Below are positions 10,897 through 21,600 of a DNA stretch of 64,000 bases, piece after piece (positions within the stretch are counted from its first letter, which is position 1; each line of letters starts with the position of its first letter). The DNA is from Incurvaria masculella (taxonomy: Eukaryota; Arthropoda; Insecta; Lepidoptera; Incurvariidae), in NCBI GenBank assembly GCA_946894095.1, contig OX335653.1, forward strand, positions 12,467,001 to 12,531,000, read 5' to 3'. Made by a program: the position numbers and the translations under genes. Under the pieces are notes generated by a model that was not told the origin of the DNA, did not search any database, and saw only the letters and a list, made by a program, of their open reading frames with translations.

Positions 10897-11759
10897 GAAG
10901 CCGCATTTTTCTTTGAATACAAAATTACGGAAAATATTCGAATGATCAATCTGGGGGCGAACGAAAACTGTGAAAAGAGTGCTCTGGTGCCTGACTATTT
11001 CAGTGACTATAGTTTTTCGACAAAAGGTCTCACTTATTTTGTAAAAAGGGTAGATAATTTGCGAGCTCTCCGCGCACCTCAGGTGGCGGATAAATTATAC
11101 ATTATACCGGTTAAACATAAGAAATACATTTTATTAATGGAAACAGTTTTTATAATTCATATTATTGGTAATATGATTATAAATGCAGATGAAGCGTTAA
11201 ATAAATGTATAAAGGTATTTAGGAGGAAATGGAAATATTTTGATAGTTATTCAATCACAACATATCGTCTCAACCGATCTTGATTTTTGGTAGATATTTA
11301 CATTGTCGTGTACACCCTTTTGGGCTACTTTATATTCAGGAAATAATTCATCTCGACTTTAGTCCAAAATGACATTGACCCGAGCAGAGCAGAGGGTAGC
11401 TGAGGTACCCGCAGCTAGTATTTCGATAAATACCAACATTGACTGTACCAAACGGAGTAAAATTCCCCAAATTACCATTCACTACAAAAATGTATCACTC
11501 GAGCTCAAGTTTGGAATAATATCCTCCTGAAAATTTTCAGACATTTGTGTTAGTAAAAAAAGTTGTGATCTCAACTCTTTCCTTCAAAGCGTTTCACAAC
11601 ACTGAATTACCTGAGGAGTGGGCAACAGGGAAATAAAGGGGAAGGCGAGAGATATGAGAGAATTTGAACCGAAGTTTTTTCGTGGACAGAACTGCAGGCA
11701 TATCTAGTATTAAATTATTGCTAACACAAAAAATAAGTCATTTGCAAGGCTCTCCATTT
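10897..11759 (+). other. 3' UTR and intergenic stretch (also 17252-18114)
   Basis: Downstream of the stop codon. An aataaa at 11200-11205 is the first good polyA signal candidate. A 113-codon frame (10942-11283) overlaps this presumed UTR, but I recognise no domain in it. No transposon was identified here. Confidence 0.4.
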
Positions 11760-12108
11760 TTACACATTCACCAAACCATCACTTGGTGAAAACCTACTGA
11801 TGATGAGATTAATCGCTACATATTAAGGGCCTTTCTTAGCAGCTTGCAATCAATAACAGTACACGATAATCAGCACTTTAGTAATACGTTTAAGCCCCGG
11901 TTGCACGAAGAGACAGCTGAGTTAATCAATGTTCAAACATGTCACTTTTAGTGATCCGCACAGAGTTACCTCCATACTGTCCACACAAAGTGACGTGTTT
12001 GATCATACTTTGACGTTGATTTAGATTTTTTGTCCTTTCGTGCACTCGGCCCTAAGTGTCAATTAAAATAAATCGTCAGTTCGTGAAACACAGTCTTAGC
12101 TTACCTAA
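11760..12108. repeat. Foldback repeat E, interrupted by two insertions (also 18115-18463)
   Basis: It matches the tandem units at 24501-24890 ('acatattaagggcctttctt', 'aatcagcactttagtaat', 'attaaaataa'). A 159-bp MITE (11894-12052) and then the Harbinger element (from 12109) lie inside it. Its arm in reverse orientation continues at 23872-23932, right of the Harbinger. Confidence 0.6.
11894..12052 (+). mobile_element. 159-bp Harbinger-type MITE, TAA TSD (also 18249-18407)
   Basis: It is flanked by TAA at 11891-11893 and 12053-12055. The inverted ends are gccccggttgcacgaagaga and the complement of gggccgagtgcacgaaagga. Another 159-bp copy lies at 35860-36018 with TTA on both sides. A 3-bp TWA duplication is the PIF/Harbinger mark. 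The uninterrupted repeat at 24501-24890 shows the approximate empty site. Confidence 0.75.
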
Positions 12109-12306
12109 TGGTGGCCATATACGCTACGAGAAATCGTTACGATCAGACTGTACAGTTCGAACGGTACCGATAAATCACTACGTGTATGTTATAAAACTGT
12201 GCAGTTTTGTCCGATTTTTTAGCACTGTGCAGTTGAACGGAACAATACAAAAATTTCAATTGATTTATCGGAATCGGACGAACTGTGCCGACTGATCGAA
12301 ACGTGT

Positions 12307-12720
12307 ATGCGCTCGTTCCGTTTTCGTGTTCAGTTTTGTCGTCGATCGTCTCAAACTAATCGCAAATGGCTTGAAGAATTTATTGAGTTATATCGCAGTG
12401 AACCTTGTCTTTGGAATATTAAAGGCAAAGATTATCACAATCGTGACTTAAAACATTCAGCATATACTAAGCTGGTTGAAAAATTGAAAACAGTAGACCC
12501 TATGGCTGACAAAGATGCTGTTGTAAAAAAAATAAACAACATTCGCTCTACTTACAAAAAAGAGCGTAAGAAGATCGCTGATTCAAAAAAATCAGGAGCA
12601 GGAACCCAAGAAGTGTATAAACCAAAACTATGGTATTATTCTATGTTGCTGTTTTTGGATGACCAAGAAGAACCAAGGCGTTCACGCTCTAATATGGACG
12701 ACGAATCAACAGACAACGAT
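12307..12720 (+). pseudogene. MADF protein, exon 1 only (truncated copy)
   Basis: Same 138-codon exon as at 18662-19075. The MADF domain spans about residues 21-108 (KWLEEFIELYRSEPCLWN ... KLWYYSMLLFL). The frame ends at the gtaagt donor at 12721. Reading on gives a stop after six more codons (12739-12741). Its exon 2 was not copied. Transcription from here could in principle splice to exon 2 of the right-hand element. Confidence 0.8.
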
Positions 12721-13202
12721 GTAAGTCATCTTACTCTATAGTTATTTATATTATTACATGAATAAATAATAAATAAAAGTAAATAACTTTTTTATCAAAT
12801 CGTTTATTCTCAAACAGTTAACGTATAAAATTATTTTGCCACGGAACGCTGCCTTCATTTGCAAAATATTCCATGTACTCTTCTCTGACTTTTTTTGCGG
12901 CAATCGAAGTATTACCAAGATTTCCTCGTTCCAAATTAACTATCGCTGAATTCATTGTATCATATCCTTGGGTTATTGACCCGTCATCAACATTTTCTAC
13001 GTCGAAGCATTCTTGTTGACAGTAAGAACTTTCTGAAGTCTTCATTAAATAATTATGTAAAGCACAACTGGCCATCACGACAGACTCTATTCTTTTTGGA
13101 TCAATACTAATTTTTGTGTGAAAAATTCTAAATCGAGATGCCAAGATCCCAAACGCATTTTCGACAATGCGCCTTGCTCGTGATACGCGGTAATTTAGAA
13201 TT

Positions 13203-15694
13203 CGAGGGGTCACTCACTCAAGGAATCTGGTGTACAATCGTTTGGGAATCTCAAGAATCTTAGGTGGGAGTCCGAGGAATCTGGTGGGAGTCCGGAGAAT
13301 CTCGGAAATCTTATGTAATCCCGAGTAATCCTAAAGAATCTGGAAATCCCAAGGAAATCATTGGGAATCCTATCAAATTCATGGAAATCTCGGGTAATCT
13401 TAGGCGGAGTCCGAGGAATCCGATGGGAGTCCGAGGAATCTGGAAATCTTATGTAATCCCGAGTAATCCTAAGGAATCTGAGAATACCAAGGAAATCATT
13501 GGGAATCCTTTCAAATTAATGGAAATCTCGAGTAATCCTGGGCGGGAGTCCGAGGAATAGGAAAATCTTGGGTAGTCTCGAGTACTCCCAGGGAGTGTAG
13601 GAATCCTAAGCGAATCATTGGCAATCCGATCAAAGTCTTTGTAATCTCAGATAATCTTGTCGGGGTCGGACTAAACCGGTTGTATGCTTAGTCCGGTGCA
13701 ATTCTAGTACAGTACGTAAGTTTTGACAGGTTAGTTCTGAATAAGACTGTAAAGGTTTTTAAAATAAGAGTACCTTATCTCGAGTACGTGAAATATTTAC
13801 TAGGTTTTTAAATATAGACTTTTATAACGGCCCAGGCAAAGAAATAATCAACTTTGACCTAATGATGGCTGAGATACTAAGGGATTTCGAAAGATCGGAG
13901 TACCTCATCGTGAAGTTGAGTATGTCAAATATGTATTATGGCTTCAAAAATGGTATTGCATAATGCATCAGGCAAAAAAAAAACAGGGCTGACCTAATGA
14001 TCGCTGAGATAATACGGGATCTAATCTAACAATGATAGCGCGGCCGTGGGCGCGGCCGCCAGTTTGCGAAGAAATCACGCACACGTGTGCGCACGAGTGT
14101 GCGCAGCGCGCACCCCGCGTGTGCCCGACGACACAATTCCAAAACATATTCAGCCGTATTCAGAGTAAACCTGTCAAAATTTAGTACGGGATAAGCACCG
14201 GATTAACCAAACAAAAACCGGTTTAGTCCGACCTTAATACGCGTACTAAGCGAATAGAAGGTTATCATGCGTATACTACTTTTTAGGGTTCCGTACCGAA
14301 AGGGTGAAAACGGAACCCTATTACTAAGCCTCAGCTGTCCGTCCGTCCGTCCGTCTGTCACAAAGCTGTTACTCATGAACCGTAATAAGTACGTAGCTGA
14401 AATTTTCACAGAGTGAGTATTTAATTTGCCGCTATAACAACAAATAAGTAAAATTTAAAGATAATAAAAAAATACAAATAATATGATTTTTTGGTGTTAA
14501 ATCATTTACGATGGTACGGAACCCTTTGTGTGCGAGTCCGACTCGCACTTGGCCGGTTTGTTTACTGTGTTTATTGTATGTATTTTGATTAAATAATTAG
14601 ATGATTGTAGGTATGTTGTGAACCGAGCTCGGGGCGGACTAACTTTACTACGCGTATTAAGGTCGAAGTAAACCGGTTTTTGTATGGTTAGTCCGGTGCT
14701 AATCTCGTACCAAGTTTTTACAGGTTCACAGTGATTACGACTGCAAGGGATTTCGAAAAAGAAGAGTACCTACCTAATCGCGAAGTTTTCTACGTGAAAT
14801 ATTTGCTAAGGTTTCAAATATAGCCTTTTATAATGACCCAGGCAAAAAAAAAATCAACCCTGACCTAATGATGGCTGAGATTCTAAGAGATTTCGAAAGA
14901 GCGGAGTACCTCATCTTGAAATTTAGTATGTGAAATATGTACTGTGGATTCAAAAATGGTATCGTATAATGCCTCAGGGAAAGAAAAAATCAGCGCTGAT
15001 CTAAAGATCGCTGAGATAATATGGGATCTAATTTAACCGGATTCCGCCTGGGTAAATATGTCCAAAACGAATATCGCACGGCCACGGCGCGGGGGCTCCC
15101 CGCCCGCCGCGCCGTTGCCGTCTCCTGCGGGCGCCGCTCGCCCCCGCCGCCCGTGCCCGCGCTGTTGCCGCCTCGCGCGGACGCCGCGCCCGTGCCGACC
15201 CCCGCCGCCGGCCGCGCCGCCCGCCTGTCTGCGATGACGTCACGGACACGTGCTGCGCGCAACGCGCAATTATAAGTCTCTATGAATCGTTGGTGGTCAC
15301 TAAGAATCTTTAGAAATCCCGAAATCATTGGAATGTACCAAAAATGTGTTGGTAGTCCTTAAAAATCCAGGTAATCTTTGGTAGTCTCTAGGAATCTTTG
15401 GTAGTCCTCAGAAATCTTACGAAATCCCAGTATATTTGAAATCTCCAAGAATCTTTGGTAGTCCTTGGAAATCTTTAGGAATCTCCAGGAATCTTTGGAA
15501 ATCTTTAGGAATCTCTAAGAATCTTTGGTAGTCTTTGGAAATCTTTAGGAATCTCCAGGAATCTTTGGAAATCTTTAGGAATCTCTAAGAATCTTTGGTA
15601 GTCTTTGGAAATCTTTAGGAATCTAGAAATCCCAAGGAAATCTTGACTACTGGGAATCTGGTGTACACTTTTTGCTCGAGTGACTAACCCCTCG
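13203..15694. mobile_element. hAT-like non-autonomous element, 2,492 bp, unit A
   Basis: It is flanked by TTAGAATT on both sides (13195-13202, 15695-15702). The ends are CGAGGGGTCACTCACTC and the complement of CGAGGGGTTAGTCACTC. An 8-bp duplication with short GGGG-type ends fits hAT. Both subterminal zones are arrays of short 'aatctttgg' / 'gtccgaggaatct' repeats (about 13215-13670 and 15280-15660). The core holds a direct repeat of about 350 bp (13687-14033 and 14689-15039), inverted 'accggactaacc'-type arms (14147-14250, 14633-14735), GC-rich blocks and a 'gggttccgt' repeat. There is no transposase ORF. Confidence 0.8.
14283..14556 (-). repeat. Lepidopteran-type 'gggttccgt' repeat inside the hAT-like element (also 20638-20911)
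   Basis: Antisense copy from 'tagggttccgtaccgaaagg' through a tccg run to 'gagtccgactcgcacttggc'. It is the most complete of the copies together with 36695-37006. It must have entered before the tandem duplication because both units carry it. Confidence 0.75.
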
Positions 15695-15743
15695 TTAGAA
15701 TTCTGGTTTTATTTGTGGTCAAGTTTGCTTGTCGAAATGGCTT

Positions 15744-15755
15744 TATTTGTAATAT
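15744..15755 (+). other. 12-bp filler at the tandem duplication junction
   Basis: The bases tatttgtaatat join the end of unit A to the start of unit B and belong to neither unit at this point. Seven of them, with the preceding tt, repeat 'tttatttgt' found about 33 bp upstream. That suggests a locally templated insertion during end joining or template switching. Confidence 0.75.
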
Positions 15756-16072
15756 AGGATGTATTTACAGACATAAACGAAAGTGAGAATACTAACTGTG
15801 ATGTGATATAATACTAGAGAATAAAATGGATGTATCTCAACTCGTCCTATACGTTTTGACCGACATAGGCCGAAAAATCGATTGGACTAAAAGTCTATTA
15901 AATCTATGACGTAGGAGGGGCCCTCCATTATGGTTACCTCACTTTGCGATTCCAGAATTGATTGATTATTGTTGTTTATAGTTTATTCATCGTCCATAGA
16001 CTGTACACTGCACTCGGATTTGTCATATTTTATTATTAGCCTGAATGACACATTAAATGTACCACGTGGCAG

Positions 16073-17251
16073 GTGTCCGGAGTCAACCCCGGCTACGGGT
16101 TCACGTCTATCGCCCTGCTGCACTCCGCCATCACCATCCTGAGGGAGCAGGACAAGATGCCTGGCAAGTAAGCAACTCTCCGACCGCTTACTTAGCAGTA
16201 GACTTAATTGGATTTGGAACTTTACTTAATTTGATTTCAGATATGAGAAAAACAGATTCCGCAACTTGTGCTGTGTGTGTGTTCCGGCTTGTAAAAAGAA
16301 TACCATTGGGCCCACTGTGTTTCTACCCATGCATGTTATTTCGGTACAAAGCAAATTACTCGATCGATTGGATTAGCTTAGAGGAAAGGTAGACAGGAAA
16401 ATACCAAACTGCTTGCTGTTTTCAACATCAGTGATTTCGCTTGATGATGAGTGATTTGTTGATTGTACTGATGGCTTAATTCTTACTAAATGTTTATTTG
16501 TATTAAACATGTTCTAACAATGCTGGAAATCAATTACGAGAAAAAGCCTATGTCATGTTTTCTCATGTAAACATTATGGAAAGTGGTCTATGGTATGATT
16601 GCACGCAAAACCGAGCTCTCTAAAGACGAAATCGCAGAGAGGATATCCTGGTATTGGCATGTGCGTTGATCCTTCGGGATTGTGGTCGTGGTAATAGCAT
16701 TACTATCACAGTAGGTCATCCATGTCCGTTTCCCTAAAAACGAAACATCTTTTTTTGTCAAATGAGTAACGTAAAATTTGAGATGATGTACGTGTTTCTG
16801 AAAGACAGCGGGATAGAGCGGTGGATACGATATAATAATTCTGTTGGCACCACTCTCCTAAACGTTTTTTGTGTCTGCCTCTAGATACAGGGTTTCTTAA
16901 CCTGGGATCCATGGACCCTTTGGGGTAAGTGGAATCAGTGCCGGGGGTCCGTGGCATGAGTGCTGAGGGTCTTGTTTGAAATGATAACAATAACGACTGC
17001 TTATTTCCCTTTAAGTGAGTTCGGAAGGGGTCCGTTATCATTTTGAAATACCGCATGGGGTCCATGAATCCAAAAAGGTTAAGAAACCCTGTTCTAGAAG
17101 GTTAATCAATGAGTACGATTGTATATACCTACATAACTGTGTTGTTTGTTGCAGGGGAGGCGTCCTTACAACGGGCATGGCGTTTTCAAACACCTCGCTC
17201 GTCGAAACACTCAGCATTAACAACTACACTTTCCAGATAGTCAACGAGTAG
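16073..17251 (+). pseudogene. Orphan duplicate of SCCPDH-like exons 6 and 7
   Basis: Exon 6' is 16073-16167 and exon 7' is 17155-17251. By eye I found no difference from exons 6 and 7, including both splice sites and the stop codon. Exons 1-5 were not copied, so there is no independent gene. They could still serve as alternative last exons: exon 5 splicing to 16073, or exon 6 to 17155, keeps the same protein. The matching polyA candidate is at 17555-17560. Confidence 0.85.
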
Positions 17252-18661
17252 GAAGCCGCATTTTTCTTTGAATACAAAATTACGGAAAATATTCGAATGA
17301 TCAATCTGGGGGCGAACGAAAACTGTGAAAAGAGTGCTCTGGTGCCTGACTATTTCAGTGACTATAGTTTTTCGACAAAAGGTCTCACTTATTTTGTAAA
17401 AAGGGTAGATAATTTGCGAGCTCTCCGCGCACCTCAGGTGGCGGATAAATTATACATTATACCGGTTAAACATAAGAAATACATTTTATTAATGGAAACA
17501 GTTTTTATAATTCATATTATTGGTAATATGATTATAAATGCAGATGAAGCGTTAAATAAATGTATAAAGGTATTTAGGAGGAAATGGAAATATTTTGATA
17601 GTTATTCAATCACAACATATCGTCTCAACCGATCTTGATTTTTGGTAGATATTTACATTGTCGTGTACACCCTTTTGGGCTACTTTATATTCAGGAAATA
17701 ATTCATCTCGACTTTAGTCCAAAATGACATTGACCCGAGCAGAGCAGAGGGTAGCTGAGGTACCCGCAGCTAGTATTTCGATAAATACCAACATTGACTG
17801 TACCAAACGGAGTAAAATTCCCCAAATTACCATTCACTACAAAAATGTATCACTCGAGCTCAAGTTTGGAATAATATCCTCCTGAAAATTTTCAGACATT
17901 TGTGTTAGTAAAAAAAGTTGTGATCTCAACTCTTTCCTTCAAAGCGTTTCACAACACTGAATTACCTGAGGAGTGGGCAACAGGGAAATAAAGGGGAAGG
18001 CGAGAGATATGAGAGAATTTGAACCGAAGTTTTTTCGTGGACAGAACTGCAGGCATATCTAGTATTAAATTATTGCTAACACAAAAAATAAGTCATTTGC
18101 AAGGCTCTCCATTTTTACACATTCACCAAACCATCACTTGGTGAAAACCTACTGATGATGAGATTAATCGCTACATATTAAGGGCCTTTCTTAGCAGCTT
18201 GCAATCAATAACAGTACACGATAATCAGCACTTTAGTAATACGTTTAAGCCCCGGTTGCACGAAGAGACAGCTGAGTTAATCAATGTTCAAACATGTCAC
18301 TTTTAGTGATCCGCACAGAGTTACCTCCATACTGTCCACACAAAGTGACGTGTTTGATCATACTTTGACGTTGATTTAGATTTTTTGTCCTTTCGTGCAC
18401 TCGGCCCTAAGTGTCAATTAAAATAAATCGTCAGTTCGTGAAACACAGTCTTAGCTTACCTAATGGTGGCCATATACGCTACGAGAAATCGTTACGATCA
18501 GACTGTACAGTTCGAACGGTACCGATAAATCACTACGTGTATGTTATAAAACTGTGCAGTTTTGTCCGATTTTTTAGCACTGTGCAGTTGAACGGAACAA
18601 TACAAAAATTTCAATTGATTTATCGGAATCGGACGAACTGTGCCGACTGATCGAAACGTGT

Positions 18662-21600
18662 ATGCGCTCGTTCCGTTTTCGTGTTCAGTTTTGTCGTCGA
18701 TCGTCTCAAACTAATCGCAAATGGCTTGAAGAATTTATTGAGTTATATCGCAGTGAACCTTGTCTTTGGAATATTAAAGGCAAAGATTATCACAATCGTG
18801 ACTTAAAACATTCAGCATATACTAAGCTGGTTGAAAAATTGAAAACAGTAGACCCTATGGCTGACAAAGATGCTGTTGTAAAAAAAATAAACAACATTCG
18901 CTCTACTTACAAAAAAGAGCGTAAGAAGATCGCTGATTCAAAAAAATCAGGAGCAGGAACCCAAGAAGTGTATAAACCAAAACTATGGTATTATTCTATG
19001 TTGCTGTTTTTGGATGACCAAGAAGAACCAAGGCGTTCACGCTCTAATATGGACGACGAATCAACAGACAACGATGTAAGTCATCTTACTCTATAGTTAT
19101 TTATATTATTACATGAATAAATAATAAATAAAAGTAAATAACTTTTTTATCAAATCGTTTATTCTCAAACAGTTAACGTATAAAATTATTTTGCCACGGA
19201 ACGCTGCCTTCATTTGCAAAATATTCCATGTACTCTTCTCTGACTTTTTTTGCGGCAATCGAAGTATTACCAAGATTTCCTCGTTCCAAATTAACTATCG
19301 CTGAATTCATTGTATCATATCCTTGGGTTATTGACCCGTCATCAACATTTTCTACGTCGAAGCATTCTTGTTGACAGTAAGAACTTTCTGAAGTCTTCAT
19401 TAAATAATTATGTAAAGCACAACTGGCCATCACGACAGACTCTATTCTTTTTGGATCAATACTAATTTTTGTGTGAAAAATTCTAAATCGAGATGCCAAG
19501 ATCCCAAACGCATTTTCGACAATGCGCCTTGCTCATGATACGCGGTAATTTAGAATTCGAGGGGTCACTCACTCAAGGAATCTGGTGTACAATCGTTTGG
19601 GAATCTCAAGAATCTTAGGTGGGAGTCCGAGGAATCTGGTGGGAGTCCGGAGAATCTCGGAAATCTTATGTAATCCCGAGTAATCCTAAAGAATCTGGAA
19701 ATCCCAAGGAAATCATTGGGAATCCTATCAAATTCATGGAAATCTCGGGTAATCTTAGGCGGAGTCCGAGGAATCCGATGGGAGTCCGAGGAATCTGGAA
19801 ATCTTATGTAATCCCGAGTAATCCTAAGGAATCTGAGAATACCAAGGAAATCATTGGGAATCCTTTCAAATTAATGGAAATCTCGAGTAATCCTGGGCGG
19901 GAGTCCGAGGAATAGGAAAATCTTGGGTAGTCTCGAGTACTCCCAGGGAGTGTAGGAATCCTAAGCGAATCATTGGCAATCCGATCAAAGTCTTTGTAAT
20001 CTCAGATAATCTTGTCGGGGTCGGACTAAACCGGTTGTATGCTTAGTCCGGTGCAATTCTAGTACAGTACGTAAGTTTTGACAGGTTAGTTCTGAATAAG
20101 ACTGTAAAGGTTTTTAAAATAAGAGTACCTTATCTCGAGTACGTGAAATATTTACTAGGTTTTTAAATATAGACTTTTATAACGGCCCAGGCAAAGAAAT
20201 AATCAACTTTGACCTAATGATGGCTGAGATACTAAGGGATTTCGAAAGATCGGAGTACCTCATCGTGAAGTTGAGTATGTCAAATATGTATTATGGCTTC
20301 AAAAATGGTATTGCATAATGCATCAGGCAAAAAAAAAACAGGGCTGACCTAATGATCGCTGAGATAATACGGGATCTAATCTAACAATGATAGCGCGGCC
20401 GTGGGCGCGGCCGCCAGTTTGCGAAGAAATCACGCACACGTGTGCGCACGAGTGTGCGCAGCGCGCACCCTGCGTGTGCCCGACGACACAATTCCAAAAC
20501 ATATTCAGCCGTATTCAGAGTAAACCTGTCAAAATTTAGTACGGGATAAGCACCGGATTAACCAAACAAAAACCGGTTTAGTCCGACCTTAATACGCGTA
20601 CTAAGCGAATAGAAGGTTATCATGCGTATACTACTTTTTAGGGTTCCGTACCGAAAGGGTGAAAACGGAACCCTATTACTAAGCCTCAGCTGTCCGTCCG
20701 TCCGTCCGTCTGTCACAAAGCTGTTACTCATGAACCGTAATAAGTACGTAGCTGAAATTTTCACAGAGTGAGTATTTAATTTGCCGCTATAACAACAAAT
20801 AAGTAAAATTTAAAGATAATAAAAAAATACAAATAATATGATTTTTTGGTGTTAAATCATTTACGATGGTACGGAACCCTTTGTGTGCGAGTCCGACTCG
20901 CACTTGGCCGGTTTGTTTACTGTGTTTATTGTATGTATTTTGATTAAATAATTAGATGATTGTAGGTATGTTGTGAACCGAGCTCGGGGCGGACTAACTT
21001 TACTACGCGTATTAAGGTCGAAGTAAACCGGTTTTTGTATGGTTAGTCCGGTGCTAATCTCGTACCAAGTTTTTACAGGTTCACAGTGATTACGACTGCA
21101 AGGGATTTCGAAAAAGAAGAGTACCTACCTAATCGCGAAGTTTTCTACGTGAAATATTTGCTAAGGTTTCAAATATAGCCTTTTATAATGACCCAGGCAA
21201 AAAAAAAATCAACCCTGACCTAATGATGGCTGAGATTCTAAGAGATTTCGAAAGAGCGGAGTACCTCATCTTGAAATTTAGTATGTGAAATATGTACTGT
21301 GGATTCAAAAATGGTATCGTATAATGCCTCAGGGAAAGAAAAAATCAGCGCTGATCTAAAGATCGCTGAGATAATATGGGATCTAATTTAACCGGATTCC
21401 GCCTGGGTAAATATGTCCAAAACGAATATCGCACGGCCACGGCGCGGGGGCTCCCCGCCCGCCGCGCCGTTGCCGTCTCCTGCGGGCGCCGCTCGCCCCC
21501 GCCGCCCGTGCCCGCGCTGTTGCCGCCTCGCGCGGACGCCGCGCCCGTGCCGACCCCCGCCGCCGGCCGCGCCGCCCGCCTGTCTGCGATGACGTCACGG

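Larger units (their letters stand above)
9401..15743. repeat. Tandem duplication, unit A (6,343 bp)
   Basis: The same sequence recurs at 15756-22098 with a constant offset of 6,355, so no net indel separates the copies. The left edge is 4 bases into intron 5 of the SCCPDH-like gene. The right edge is inside the Harbinger transposase. By eye I found two differences: G13180 is A in unit B, and C14116 is T in unit B. Both are CpG transitions. Confidence 0.93.
12109..15743. mobile_element. Truncated PIF/Harbinger element, unit A
   Basis: It begins after TAA (12106-12108) with the 57-bp terminal repeat tggtggccatatacgc... (12109-12165). It contains MADF exon 1 and the 3' part of the transposase, is interrupted at 13203-15694, and is cut off at 15743 by the duplication junction. 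The right end, MADF exon 2 and transposase exon 1 are absent, so it is incomplete on its own. Confidence 0.88.
12818..15743 (-). pseudogene. Harbinger transposase, 3' part, interrupted and truncated
   Basis: Coding parts are 15743-15695 and 13202-12818, separated by the hAT-like insertion. The left part holds RRIVENAFG, with the glutamate of the DDE triad, and runs to a stop at 12818-12820. Unlike the right copy, the codon at 13178-13180 is still arginine (CGA on the - strand). The aspartate-bearing region is missing because the duplication breakpoint removes it. Confidence 0.85.

Noticed and set aside
10942..11283. 113-codon open frame after the SCCPDH-like gene (repeated at 17297-17638)
   Set aside because: It starts within the presumed 3' UTR, has no recognisable domain, and appears twice only because of the tandem duplication.
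14990..15328. Overlapping Arg/Ala/Pro-rich frames in the GC-rich core of the hAT-like element
   Set aside because: Three frames on both strands are open at once, as expected from GC-rich low-complexity DNA; none resembles a transposase.
15280..15660. Regular short repeats resembling a CRISPR array
   Set aside because: The spacing is irregular, units are degenerate and lie in a transposon end of a eukaryotic genome.
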